Positions 1 through 12,100 of a stretch of DNA of 64,000 nt are shown here, in pieces. The notes beneath the pieces were generated by a model. The model worked only from the letters and a program-made list of their open reading frames with translations. It had not been told where the DNA came from and made no database searches. Source of the stretch: Portulaca oleracea (lineage: Eukaryota > Streptophyta > Magnoliopsida > Caryophyllales > Portulacaceae); NCBI GenBank assembly GCA_029582165.1, contig CM055877.1, positions 6,563,855 through 6,627,854 on the forward strand, read 5' to 3'. A program made the position numbers and the translations under genes. Position 1 is the stretch's first letter, and each line of letters starts with the position of its first letter.

Positions 1-1040
1 ATTATAGATTGGATCACCCTTTTATTTCACGAGTGAATCAAGTTTGAATTAATTTATAAGTTTAAATTGCTCAATAAGCAGAGGTATCAATAAGATAGGT
101 AGATTTGTTTCTAAAGAGAACATGTGTAACATTATATTTGCTTCTTCTTAGGGTCTAATTGTTGGTTAGATTAACTTGCATAGATTACATGGATTAGTCT
201 ACTTTTTATGTAAAAGTACTTACATTAAAGATATAATCGGTTTCATGTCGATTCGCAGATCTGTTTAGTTGTCATTGGATTTTGGTGAAAAATGTAATTT
301 AGTGACTTCAGTAAATGTGATTATTATAGATCAGATCGTCCTTTTTATTTCACGAGTGAATCAAGTTTGATTTCATTCAATTTCTCAGTTTAAATTGTTA
401 TGTACGTAGAGATATCAATAGGATAGGTAAATATGTTTCTAAAGGGAATGTGTGTGCGTGTGACAACATATTTGATTTTTTTAGGGTCTAATTATTGATA
501 CACTTGCACAAACTATACAGATTGGTTTATTTTTTATGCTAAAGTACTTACATTAATGTTATAATCAATTTCAAGTTGATTACATGGATTGGTCCACCTT
601 TTATACAAAAGTATTTACATTAAAGACATAATCAGTTTTCGGTTGATTAGCATGAATATGCTTAGCTGTCATTGGCTTTTAGTGAAAATTGTAGTTTTAG
701 TAATTTTAGTAAATTTGATTATTACAAATCGAATCGCCCTTTTTATTTTACGAGTCAATCAAGTGTGATTTCCGCCAATTTATAAGTTGAAATTGTACAA
801 TAAGTAGAAATATCAATAAGATAGACGGGTTGATTTGTTTCTAAAGAGATCATGTATGAATTGGTAATGAAAGCTCTAGTAATTAAAGGATACATGTTTA
901 GCTATCATTGATTTAGTGAACATGTAATGTTAGTAAACTTGATGAGTGCTTTTAGTAAACTTGATTACTACATATGGAAGTGCCTTTTTAAATTCACGAA
1001 ACTAAATTTTACAATTTAAAGAGATCATGTATGGATTGAC
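1..1040. repeat. Degenerate tandem array, period about 320-400 bp
   Basis: A block beginning 'attatagat...' and running through 'cacgagtgaatcaag' and 'tttgtttctaaag' starts at about 1, 321 and 719, with a decayed partial unit near 962. Spacing is 320 then about 398 bp because a sub-block ('cttacattaa...ataatc') is repeated inside one unit. No coding potential is seen. It looks like an old satellite or the inside of a non-autonomous element that has diverged. Confidence 0.6.
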
Positions 1041-1049
1041 AATGAACCC

Positions 1050-2440
1050 ACAACCAAATCCCAAACCAATACTCCAAAATCACGCCGACGCAAAGTATAG
1101 AGATGTTGGATGTAGCCATCTTATCTTAATTTTTACAATTTAAAGAGATTAGTCCCAATCGACCTAAGATTTATAAATATTATGCTACCTACTATTCTAT
1201 GGAAAAGAAGCAAATTAAAGAAGGTTTAATAAGACATTTTAATTTAGTCCATCAAAATCTAAGTTGGAAAAAAATAATCTTTTTCAAACTATACAGATTA
1301 TAGGTAAAACTCTGAATCACAAAATAAACAAAATTATCTTGGCATATTGGCAAATATCAAATTCTTGTCTGTAATCAACAGAAAAATTCATTGCAATATG
1401 CTTTATGTACAATGGATATTTAAAGTATAGTGAATAAATCAAACACTGATCAACATAAATTTTCTTAAGATTCCTCTTTCTGTTTCTTGCCACTTATTTC
1501 ATCAAATACATTAGAAGCAAAAAAGCACTCAACATGAAAGAATGTTTAACTTAGCCGAACCACCCCCCCTCCCCAAAAAAAAAAAAATCTTTTTCTAGGT
1601 AAGGCAAGGACGAGTTTGGAAGGGTCAAACCAACACAAGAATGATAAGTCAGTTTCAAATAATTGGTCACGCAAAAAGCAAATGACACAAAATAATAATG
1701 ACCATAATTAACAGAATACAAAAGATGACAATGACAGACTACTATTTCAAAGAAAGAACATGCACATCTTTTGATAGACATTTCATACTCATCAATATCG
1801 ATTCCCTGCATTGGTGGAGGTGTCCATGGTAGGGCCACCAAGGTATCGGAAGGACTGCTAAAATACATAGCATCACCCTCATATGCAAAGTACTGTGAGT
1901 TTGTTAATATGGCTCTTAACCAATAGGCCACTCACTGCTTGCTGCATTAGATTCATGTGGCTAAGCGACCACACAATAAAGGGATCTGGTCTTAGCTGTA
2001 GAGACATCAAGCAAAATGTAATCTTGGTTGATGTTCATTCTTATCACACTAATTCCCACTTTATGAAAGTAAACCAAAATTTTCCATGAACCTAAGAAAT
2101 TAACAACAGAAAATTCAAAAATAAGTTGTAACGACTGTCCCACCTCCATATAGAATAACAAAAATGTTGACCCCCCTCCCGGGAACAGACAGGCAAATAC
2201 TGCAACTCTAGTGACTAATAATGGTACCCAAGTTCAAAGTTTCACAAGAAGAGATAAAAGTCCATTCACAAAATCGCTAATGTCAAAACCAACACCTAAA
2301 ACCCAGTAAATATTGCACCTAGTAAAAATGAAAAAATAAGTTTTCGTAAATTTCTCTGCGAGCCACCAAGCAAATTATGGGCTATGGAAGCCGAAAATTT
2401 TGATACAAATAAACCCCCATGATCAAAGCCACTACATGCA
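1050..2440. repeat. Segmental duplication, copy 1
   Basis: This 1.4-kb segment is found again at about 4122-5500 in the same orientation, colinear over most of its length with many substitutions and small indels. Shared landmarks are 'taaagaaggttta' (1214 and 4282), 'gacagactactatttcaaag' (1735 and 4793) and 'ttggtggaggtgtccatgg' (1812 and 4872). A hAT element (2978-4010) lies between the copies. Each copy carries the same decayed coding fragment on the minus strand. Confidence 0.85.
1551..1960 (-). pseudogene. Unrecognised coding fragment, copy 1
   Basis: Read on the minus strand, the stretch from about 1915 down to 1740 gives a gene-like peptide with the segments YFAYEGDAMYFSSPSD, LPWTPPPMQGIDIDEYE and MSIKR. 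An upstream piece of similar character (1980-1920) is in another frame, so the fragment is frameshifted or spans a splice site. The homologous stretch at about 4975-4800 keeps the LPWTPPPM core. I do not recognise the family. Because the core survives in both diverged copies, it is probably a captured or duplicated gene fragment rather than random sequence. Confidence 0.4.
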
Positions 2441-2977
2441 CATAGAATACAAATATAAACCACCCAAAACTCCTACAAAAGGGATGATGGGACTACTCTC
2501 TTGCATGACAAATATTCCCTACTATTCCATGCATGAAGAGGGGATATATGATAAGTAGATGTAAGAAAACTAAGCAGCAAAGATGCTCTTATGATCACCC
2601 TAACACTCAAAGACCTCTATAATAAACAAGTCTTAGTTGTCCCGCTCACTCCCTCTGCTCCTCCCTCACGTACTCGTCCCCCTCTCTTTTTCTCTCTAAC
2701 CATCGATTTTCTCTTTCTCTCGCTCTAAGATAATCATTTAAAAAAAAAACCTCTTCTAAGATCATATATATCTTCAAGTCACTGAAAACAACTTAAAACT
2801 TCATCAACTAGATGGGTTTTGAAAATAAAAAGGGAATGTTGTAACCGGATCAAAACCTTTGAAGGGGATATACGAAGTAATGAGTACGCTCCTAGTTGAA
2901 GGGAAAAAGCATGTTTATTATCACAAAGTATGGCTAAATATACTCGGCCTCATTCACAAAAACAATATAGTAGAAGG

Positions 2978-4010
2978 CAGTGGCGGATCCAGGATTGAGT
3001 TTCACTAGAGTAAAAAAAAATTTAGAATTCAACAGGACTAAAAAACATAAATTCTTCCAAAATAGTGTAATTTAATATTAGTTATAAAAATTATATTGAA
3101 CAGAAATGCATACCTAAACTTCGGATCAACGATCATTCATCTTTCTAAAGTGGTCAATGATAGCCTCATTGGCCACTTTTTGGAAGATATCATCCTCAAA
3201 TAAGTAACAACATTATTTAAAACTCATCTGAGATAAATTGGTCATGATAACATCATTAAAAACTCATCACCTCATACATGGTTAATAAAATTACCAAAGT
3301 CATCCTTAACCCTTTCCAAGCCCCAAACAACAAAATGCAAAGGACATAATATAAACAATTCTAGGTAGTTTTTTCGCATCAAAGTCACTGAATAATTCGC
3401 GAGTAGGGTTAAGACAAATCAATTTTCAATAGGTAGATATTAATTTAATTATATTGCACAAACAAACTTTAAAATAACAAATCCTAATTTAGCCTCAATT
3501 TAAAATATTAGAATGCATTTGAAAATTGTGAACAAATTATGGTTGAATCATGAATGGGACTTTCAAAATCGTAGTAGAACTAGAAGGGTTAGGGAAAGTG
3601 CCAAAATGGTACTTCCTCCATTCCAAAATAACTAATTTTCATGTATTTTAAGATTTATTTAAAACAATAATTTATTATATAATATTTTATTAAAAATATG
3701 AAATAATATAAATTTTATATGATAAATCCTTGTACATTTTTAAAAAAATTAATAGAAAAAATTTTTGATAGAAAAAGGTGGACAAAACGATGAAAACATA
3801 TTAAAAAGCTACTTGGGAACCCCCATGGATTTGAACTCACATCTCCTGCAAAATTATAATCTCACAAGTATCCTAAGCCATGCCAAACTTCATGATGTTT
3901 AATGAATTTAATTTTTATATATAGTTTAAATGTTTTTAGTAAACGTAATTTTCACGAAAATTCCAGTGGAGTCACTCGACTCCACTGGCTATACATCAGA
4001 TCCGCCCCTG
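2978..4010. mobile_element. Non-autonomous hAT element A with 8-bp target duplication
   Basis: The ends are inverted: CAGTGGCGGATCC at the left, and CAGGGGCGGATCT when the right end is read inward. The 8-bp direct repeat GTAGAAGG flanks it at 2970-2977 and 4011-4018. CAGKGG termini with 8-bp duplications are the hAT signature. The right subterminal part holds the hairpin-forming motif CCAGTGGAGTC...GACTCCACTGG (3963-3987). No transposase is present. A truncated Stowaway end ('cttcctccattcc', about 3612) lies inside. A related element is at 42429-43247. Confidence 0.85.
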
Positions 4011-4121
4011 GTAGAAGGGGAACTCCTTGCAAGAGGAAATGAGTGTGACATGGAGGTATGAAACACACCACATTGAACATTACACGCACATGGATGTTAT
4101 TACAGAAGCAATAACTCCACA

Positions 4122-5500
4122 TCACAAACGAAACCAAAACCAATACTACGAAATCGCGCTCACGCGAAGTATTATGAGATTGGATGTATCAATCTTACCC
4201 TTAAATTTTACGATTTAAAGAGACTGATCTCAATTCACATAAGATGTAGAAATATTACCCTACCTACTATTCCATGGAAAATAACCAAATTAAAGAAGGT
4301 TTAATGAGGCATTTTAATTTAATCCATTAAAATCTAAGTTGGAAATAATCTTTTTCAAACTATCCAGATTATAGACAAAACTCTAAATCACAAAATAAAC
4401 AAAATTACCTTGGCATATTTGTAAATATCAAATTCTTGCCTATCATCAATTGAGGTAGCTCAAGCAAGCCTATCAAAATTTCATTGCAATATGCATTTAC
4501 GTACAATGCATATTTAAAGTATAGGGAATAAATCAAATACTAATCAACATAAATTTTCTTAATATTCCCTTTTTTTGTTTCTTGACACTTATTTCATCAA
4601 CTCATCAGAAGCAAAGAAAGCACTCAACATAAAATAATCTTTTAACTTAGTGGATCCCTCCCCTCCCCCTCTTCAACCGCCCCTTCCCCCACCTTTCCCT
4701 TTCTTATTCAATTTCAAACAATTGGTCACGCAAAAAGCAAATGTCACAACATAACAATGACTATAATTAGCAGAGGACCAAAGATGACAAATGACAGACT
4801 ACTATTTCAAAGAAAGAACATGCACCTCTTTTGATAGACATCTCATACTCATCAATATTGATTCCCCGCATTGGTGGAGGTGTCCATGGTATGACCGCCG
4901 AGGTACTGGAAGGATTGCTAAAATACAGAGCACCGCCCTCAAATGCAAAGTATTGGTAAGTTCGACAATATGGGCCTTAACCAATAGGTCATTCACTGCT
5001 TGCCGCATTAGATCCATGTGGCCTAGTGACCACACAACAAAGGCACCCGGTCTTAGCTATTTGTAGAGACAACAAGCAAAATATAATCTTGGTTGATGCT
5101 CATTCTTGTCGCACTAAATCTCGCTTTATAAAAGCAAACCAAAATTTTTCATGAACATGAGAAATTAACAACACAAAACTCAAAAATAAGTTGTAACGAT
5201 TGTCCCGCAGCAAGACAGGATAACAAAAATGTTGACTCTCCGCTGAATTGGTCAACCCAAACAGTGCAACTCTAGTAACGAATAAAGAGGACCTGAGTTC
5301 AAACTTTCACAAGAAGAAATAAAAGTCCATTCACAAAATCGTTAATGTCAGAACCAACACTTAAAAACCCGGTAAAAGTGAGAAAGAAATTCCGAAAATT
5401 TCTCTGCAAGTCGCCAAGCAAATTTAGCCCTTATTATGGACTATGGGGGCCGAAAATTTTGATACTAATAAACTCCCCATGATCAAAGCCACTATATTCA
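4122..5500. repeat. Segmental duplication, copy 2
   Basis: Direct copy of 1050-2440. It ends where the two copies diverge after 'cccatgatcaaagccactat'. It carries the second copy of the decayed coding fragment. Confidence 0.85.
4795..5050 (-). pseudogene. Unrecognised coding fragment, copy 2
   Basis: On the minus strand, about 4975-4800 reads YFAFEGGALYFSNPSSTSA, then LPWTPPPM-like residues (IPWTPPPMRGINIDEYE) and MSIKRGACSFFEIV. It matches the fragment at 1551-1960 with substitutions that mostly keep the reading frame in the core. The family is not recognised. No start codon or splice structure can be assigned. Confidence 0.4.
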
Positions 5501-5604
5501 TACTAGTAACAATGCTCGTCTTACAAATGTGTCTCTAATTCAATTTATTTTTATTATTATTCATACAGAGTCCTTGTTCTTTAGTTGGGTTAAACCAACC
5601 AACC

Positions 5605-5698
5605 AACCAACCTAATCTAATTTAACTTAACTTAACTTATCCTTACCTAATTTAACTTAACTTATCCTTACCTAACCTAACCTAACCTAACCTAACTC
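5605..5698. repeat. CTTAA/CCTAA simple repeat
   Basis: Short arrays of CTTAA and CCTAA units, ending in about five CCTAA repeats at 5670-5695, preceded by (CCAA)n. The unit resembles the arthropod-type TTAGG telomere repeat rather than the common plant CCCTAAA, but the array is short and mixed. It is best treated as a microsatellite. Confidence 0.75.
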
Positions 5699-6039
5699 AA
5701 TTAAATTTGAGGGTGAAATGATAAATTCATGTGTGAACACAAACTGACAGACAGACACACAGACCAACTGCAAAACACAAAATACAAGCAGCCAAGCAGA
5801 CAAGCAGGCAGGTCACTCTCTCTTTATAATAGAGTACTAGCTATTGTGTCGGTCCAAAAGGACAGAGTAATTACTAAAAATCATTCATTTTATTTTTGTC
5901 AAAAAGAAAAAAATTATAATTTTATGACTGAATTTTCCGGTGCATATTTAATAATAATAGCTTGTATAATATGTTACATATATGGAGAAATAATATTTTA
6001 ATGTTTTTAGAATTAATTACATATAAAATACGGTAACAT

Positions 6040-6590
6040 ATAAGAGTATTGTTATATTTTGAATTATGATGTATATTAATATTATTTTTAATTATTATGT
6101 ATATTGGATAATTTTAGTCAAAGTTAATCAATATTGACTATACATTACCACATTATCCCAATTTAGTTGTCACACTAAGGGCCTGTAAATTTCATAGGTA
6201 TCTTGAGGTAAGGTAAATGATGAATTTTGGTAATATTTGGTAACTTTGGGTAAATTTATATCGGTAAATTTGTGTTTTTGAAATAAAAGGAAAAAATAAA
6301 AAAAACTACATTACACGTGTCATGTGATTTTGGTTAATTTTGATAACTTTTGGTAATTTTTGGTAATTTTTGGTAATTTTCGGTATTTATGGTAAATATT
6401 TACTTACCTCAGTCAACCCATGAAATTTACAGAGCCTGACTAATTTGAGAAAGTCAATACATCTTGAATTATTGTGTATATTAATGTCATACTTTGAATT
6501 ATATATTATGTATATTGGATAATTTTAATCAAAGTTGATCAATATTGACTATACATACCACATCTGTCCCAATTTAATTGTCACATTAAG
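6040..6590. repeat. Tandem duplicated flanks carrying MITEs
   Basis: About 130 bp ending 'tcccaatttagttgtcacactaa' (6040-6179) is repeated at about 6466-6590, ending 'tcccaatttaattgtcacattaa'. Each copy is followed immediately by one member of the same MITE family. Confidence 0.75.
6180..6436 (+). mobile_element. MITE, GGGCCTGTAAATTTCAT family, copy 1
   Basis: The terminal inverted repeats are GGGCCTGTAAATTTCAT and, at the right, ATGAAATTTACAGAGCC. The length is about 257 bp. The inside is made of GGTAATTTT-type repeats. The TIR style suggests PIF/Harbinger, but the 3-bp target duplication is not clean. Confidence 0.7.
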
Positions 6591-6841
6591 GCCCTGTAAA
6601 TTTTATGAGTTGACTGAGGTAAGTAAATAGTTATCATAAATTACCGAAAATTACCAAAAGTTACCAAAATCACATGACATGTGTAATGTAGTTTTTTTTA
6701 ATTTTTTCCTTTTATTTCAAAAACACAAATTTACCGATATAAATTTACCCAAAGTTACCAAAAATTACCAAATATTACCAAATATTACCAAAATTCATCA
6801 TTTACCTTACCTCAAGATACCCATGAAATTTACAGGCCCTA
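6591..6841 (-). mobile_element. MITE, GGGCCTGTAAATTTCAT family, copy 2, inverted
   Basis: Same family and same length class as 6180-6436 but in the opposite orientation. Its left end (CCCTGTAAATTTTATGAG, then TTGACTGAGG) matches the right end of copy 1 read inward. It sits at the same point relative to the duplicated flank as copy 1. Confidence 0.7.
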
Positions 6842-6944
6842 TCTTGAAATTAATGTGAGATTTTTTGCGGCTTGCCAATATTACTCATGTATTTGAGGGC
6901 AATATGGTAAAATTGTGTATGAACACAAAACTATAAGATAAGTT

Positions 6945-7370
6945 GATGATAATTATTCTATTATAGTTGAAATTTTTTTTAACTATGGTAGCTTAAATGT
7001 ATAATTATCCTTAATTTTATCATTAAGAAAATCAAAATTAATATATATTGACCATAGGACTTGTTACAATAAGTAATTCTATATGTTAAGATATAATTTT
7101 TTACAAAATTGAATATTTTTAAGGAAATTCTACCACAATTGACTTTTTTCAACTATTGTAGTTGAAAAGTGCAAATACTATTGATTTTACCAATAAAATT
7201 CGAAATCAATATAGGTTGATCAAAGTAATTTGTTACAATAATTAACAATGTTTAGTAGGACATAAATCTTTTTAACAAATATGATTTATTTTTTATACAT
7301 TAATGGTAAAAATTTTCAACTACCATAGTTGGAAAAAATTCAACTATGGTGGAACTTTCAGATAATTATT
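6945..7370. repeat. AT-rich interspersed repeat, copy 1
   Basis: This stretch ('tatagttgaaatttttttt', then 'atgtataattatcc') recurs at about 8625-8945 inside the presumed 5' UTR intron of gene 1. Both ends show AACTATxxTAGTTGAA-like inverted motifs, so it is probably a TIR element. Confidence 0.6.
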
Positions 7371-7629
7371 ATATTCAAAGTCAAAAAAAGTAAATTCATA
7401 TGTGAATACAAACTTCAAGAGAAATAGACTGTTGACTATATCATCAATGACGAAAGAGTTATTACGTGTATAAACACAAGCTACAAGGCAAACAGACAGA
7501 TAATTACCTATTAATTTATTATATTGTATTTCGGGGGCAAAAGGATAAATTCATATATAACCACAAACTAGCATACACTAAATGAGACAAGCGACCTTAA
7601 GAACAAAACAACAAAATATTATTCAAAAA

Positions 7630-7915
7630 ATTACTCGGAAGTACCCCAATATTTGGGAAAACTACTTTTTGGTACCCAAACTTTTCAAAACTCATTTTGA
7701 GGTATCCTTAATTTTTGGGTTAGTAATTATCTGGTGCTTTTCCGGCCATTAATTTTATTAAGTGACCAAAATACCCTTACTCTTTTTCTTCAAAGGTATT
7801 TCGATTCCTTAATAAAATTGATAAATGGAAAAACACCTAATAATTACTAATCCTAAAAGTTGAGTACCAGAAAAACATTTCATCCAAAGTTAGGGTACCT
7901 CGGACCCATTCTTTT
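7630..7915. mobile_element. Putative MITE in the promoter of gene 1
   Basis: The left half holds TTGAGGTATCC..., GGTTAGTAATTATCTGGTG and CTTTTCCGG. The right half, read inward, repeats this order (GAGGTACCC, GGATTAGTAATTATTAGGTG, TTTTTCC). It ends about 50 bp upstream of a TATA box. Confidence 0.55.
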
Positions 7916-7966
7916 GATAGTTTTTTATTTTGATGTCCAAAGAAAAAAAATTGTAAAGTCCACTCC

Positions 7967-7973
7967 TATATAA
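7967..7973 (+). promoter_or_regulatory. TATA box of gene 1
   Basis: TATATAA in the context cctcTATATAAAG-like sequence, followed 25-40 bp later by a pyrimidine-rich leader at about 8000. It lies 1.15 kb upstream of the first coding exon, which implies a 5' UTR intron. Confidence 0.5.
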
Positions 7974-8096
7974 AGCGTCCCCGCCAAATCTCCCTCTTAT
8001 TTATTTTGTTGATGCATTGCTTCAGCTACAGTGAGTACTCTGCACGAATTATCGACTCGCCATTAATGTTCCTCCACTGTCGCTCTCTCTCGCTGT

Positions 8097-8136
8097 TTCT
8101 TCTTCTTCTTCTTCTTCTTCTTCTTCTTCTTCTTCT
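8097..8136 (+). repeat. (TTC)n microsatellite
   Basis: Thirteen uninterrupted TTC units in the presumed 5' leader of gene 1. CT-rich leader tracts are common in plant genes. Confidence 0.9.
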
Positions 8137-8624
8137 GTCAGCACTGCTAAGCTTACGGTAATTTTCTATCTCTGATTTTGTCAATGCTCGATTTAAATGT
8201 TAATTTCATCTTTTGTTCTGCGCTTGATCTAACTCTTGCAGCAGTAGGCCATACATAATGCTATATTTCTCAATTGCATCTATGGATTAGGGCTCTATCT
8301 TTGATTTTGAACTCAAATGTCGTAAGAAGTTTCGATTCTTTTGTAACCTGGTTTATTGAAACTTCTTCTCATTTCCTTTTACTCTTCCAATGTCAAATTC
8401 GTAATAGCTAGGGCTCAATGTTTGGTAATGATGTTATAGGTTGATGATGATTGAAACTCGAAACATTCGGTTAAAGAATTTTGGTTAAACAAGATAGTTT
8501 TAGTGTTTCGATTCTTTTGTAGCCTGGTTTGAAGTGTTGTCTTCGCTATTTTGAAGCTCAAGAGAGTAGGCTGAACATAAAAGGGGCAAATTTTGCATAA
8601 TTTTGTTGGAAACTAACATAAAAG

Positions 8625-8945
8625 GGAGATTCTACATAGTTGAAATTTTTTTTCAGCTAAGAAATGTATAATTATCCAAAAATCTACCTTTAAGAAAATT
8701 GAAATTTATATATATTGATTGAAGAACTTGTTAAAATAAGTAATCCTATTTGTTGAGATATAATTTTTTACAAAATTTAATATTTGAAGGATATTCTACC
8801 AAAATTGATTTTTTTTTTTCAACTATCATAATTGAAAGTGTAAGTATCATTAATTCTAACATAAAAAAATCAATATTAAAATATATTGGTGAAAGTAGCT
8901 TATGACAAACAGTTAATCCTATTTAGTGAGACATAACCACTCTAA
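8625..8945. repeat. AT-rich interspersed repeat, copy 2
   Basis: Copy of 6945-7370 with the same order of landmarks ('catagttgaaattttttttc', 'aatgtataattatcc', 'gagatataattttttacaaaatt'). Confidence 0.6.
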
Positions 8946-9118
8946 AAAACAGGGCCTAAATGACATACCGGTTGGATGCGATCCAGCATGGACGTGTTGG
9001 GAACTAACAAGATTGAATTCTATTTCTTGTAATTGCGGAAGCTGATTATTCTTCCTGGCTGCAGCAATCTAAATCTCTGTCATCATTGGAACGGGTTGTG
9101 TGATCTGGCTTCCTGAAG

Positions 9119-12100
9119 ATGCTGCAGTGGACGGGAGGATCGAGGCGGAAGGTGGCAACTGTAAGTTCAGGGTTTTTTTTTGTAGTAATTGGAAGCCATT
9201 AAATGCTAAAATTCGTATCGAAAGATATTACAAAGATCTGCAAAACAGCAACACATCAAAAAACAGTAAGGCAACACCACAGCAGCTAAAAGCTACAACC
9301 AAGAAACCTCAAAAATAAACAACACTTAACAATTGCTAAAACATACAAATATCAAGTCTTGAAAGCACCCCTAAACTAGGAGTGGAGAAACATCAGACAG
9401 TCTGTGCTTGAGGTTTTTTATGTCCCAGATTTGCGGCACATGCTAATCTGAATTTATGTTTTATTATGTACAAATGTTGTTTGTTCTGCGGGTTCTCCTG
9501 TTTGGCTCACAGCCTCACATTATGGTCTCTTTGTGTTGAATTTTATGATACAGACGTTGATCCCTTTTGTGAAGTTATGGGGTCTGCATGGGTAACGTGC
9601 TTATCCTTGTACTTATCTGACATGGGTTCTCTCTTTTGGCATGTTCGTCCTATCATTTGATGCGGATTGATCTACAATCCAGTCTAGGAAGTCAATAGAA
9701 AAGAGGTATACTACCATCTTTCTTTCTCTTTGTATTTCCATGTCTTTGGTTTAGGGATGTTGTTTACTTTCCCTAAAAAATCTTGCATATGCTTGAAGCT
9801 TAGTGGGAATATTTTTTCCTGTGCCCTCCCAGTTGGAGCCTTGAAGGCCTTTATAAGCATGTTTTCTAGCCCATAAATCCTTATGAGGAATGTATGAAAC
9901 TTAAGTCACCTACTGTGAGTTAGGGAGATCAATCAGCAGAATGGTTGCTATTTTCTTTTGATACCTTTTGGCCAATAACATTAAGTAAAGGCTCAAATGT
10001 GTGGATCCTAATGTCTAGTAAATGAAAATGATGAACTCCTAGGCAAAGACAATACTTTGAGCAAAGGAGACGACAGCAGCAAGAGCATGGAGTTGCATTC
10101 ATTGAAACCAGCAATGATGGTTTAGTCAGTGACCGCCACAAGGCCAATCGCTCGCTGGATATCTTGAGTCTTCTCAGTGTTTCTAAAGCTGCCGAAGAGT
10201 GTAGGCGCCACTGTGGTAATATTATCAACTATCTTCTGCATTTGAAGCTGCTTGACTTGAATGTCAACATTCTCATGTTAGGCTGTTAGCAAACTCATAT
10301 GGATGTGAAGGCAAATTTATATCTTTGGTGATTTTTCTTTCTAGTGATATTTGTTACATAAGCATGCTTCCAATTCAGAGACTTCATGACTCCATAATCA
10401 ATGGTAAATTAGTAATAATGAAGAATGCACCAGCTTCATCTTGAGTAGTAAATAGTACAATAAGTATTATGTTGTATGTTACATGAGGAATTCTCTGTTT
10501 GCTTCACGCATGAACAGCTTGGGTTTTTTTTTCTTTAATTCAAAATATCATGATACCTTGTTGATGAGTTCAATTGTTCCATCAATGACCTGGATGTGTC
10601 AGATAATATTTCAACAGTATCTCACAGAGCCACTTCTACAGGGTCTTCTAAAGGTGTGGATTCAAGTAGGTATCCTTCAGTTAAACACTTATCGTATCTG
10701 TATTTTTAGATAATGTGCTCCATGTTTTCAGCATCAACCACCCCTCACACACACCCAACAAATGCTTTTTTTTTTTTTTAAATGAAACTAACATGCAAGA
10801 GGTCATGTTTTGTCAGCAACCCATCAACTTTCCAGGATCATACCAACTTCAATTAACCATGAAGCAACTGCCAGAGATCAGAGAGAACCTATCATAGCAA
10901 GTACGTCTCCTCTCATTCTGCTAATTTTAGTCATTATGGGTTGAAAATGTGAATATATAAGAGCATATGTTAACCCAGGGTCCCCATCAAGCCATCAAAT
11001 TGGAACAACGACTTCTGAAAGGTCAGTTACTCATGGTGTCTGTAATTGCTTCATGGTTTGACATTGAATGTAAAGTGTTACCTAGAGACCAGATGATTAC
11101 TTATCAGTTCTAACTAGTATCCTTTTGTTGTTACCAGTACTCGGAGAAGTACTTCAAATATTAGGAATGCTGAGTCAGGTTGTCACAAGAATGTGTCTGC
11201 AAACCGTACGTTATTAATGTTCATAAATAGTTAATCATCTGACATTTCTTCTGAGGGATAACTTCTCTGTCTTTAGCTTCAAATTCTTTCTCTAAGCAAG
11301 TATTTCCTGTCATATATCTTCCATTTCTTGTTATATGTCTAACTAGCTGTTATGTATTGTTATAGTAATAGACCCATTGATATTGGATTTAATTGGCAAC
11401 GATGGTACAATTGGTGATTCAAAAGGAAGTCCTGTACATGAAGAACATGTTGCATTCCCAATTAAAGGTATGCTAGTATTAAGTTATATGTTCTTTGATT
11501 TGAAGGTTAGTTTTTGGATTGATTAAGAGATACTTTTTTAATGCTCTGATATGACAGGGGCTAGGTAACTAATGACTCATAGTTTTAACTTAGTACGTTA
11601 ATATTCTGTCAAATCCTTGTCTCAAGGTTTAGGTAACATAGGAACAGAAACACCTGTGCAGTCACCACAGCGACCTGGAAGGTAAGCGGTATTCTGGACA
11701 TCAAGCAATGTATCTGTAGGAAATTGGAACATAACATATGAGCACGCATTTTGGTGGAGAAGCATGGACCATTCTGTGCTGACTCCTTATATGTGCCCAG
11801 TCTCTTATTTTGGATAATTGGGCGCCACGATCTTCATACTTAATTTTCGCTATCATCATAATGTAAATCATCTTTTGTTCATATTTTTCAAATAGCTTGC
11901 TTGACGTGGTTCATCACATTTAAAACCCAAATTGATCATCCAATCTGCTGCTCTAGTTTCCTCTTCCATATATGACAAACAATCATAATTTCAAGCCAAT
12001 CACCATAGATTCCAACATGTGTTCATTTAAACTTCTTCCATTTATGGTGATCTTTCATGGTAGACATTTAGTCCCTCCATGAGCTGTATGATCCAGGCTG

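Larger units (their letters stand above)
8000..9118 (+). other. Presumed 5' UTR and leader intron of gene 1
   Basis: A CT-rich leader with a (TTC)n tract at 8097-8136 is followed by a good donor (ACG|GTAATT at 8158). The rest would be intron and carries the second copy of the AT-rich repeat (8625-8945). No convincing open frame is present before the ATG at 9119. Confidence 0.45.

Noticed and set aside
1..1040. CRISPR-like array
   Set aside because: The repeat period is over 300 bp, the repeats are diverged and the DNA is from a plant.
5605..5698. Interstitial telomere
   Set aside because: The units are mixed CTTAA/CCTAA/CCAA, not the plant CCCTAAA repeat, and the array is below 100 bp.
9100..9318. 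72-codon open frame starting at 9100
   Set aside because: It overlaps the first exon of gene 1 in another frame; the frame of ATG 9119 fits the GT donor and the next exons.
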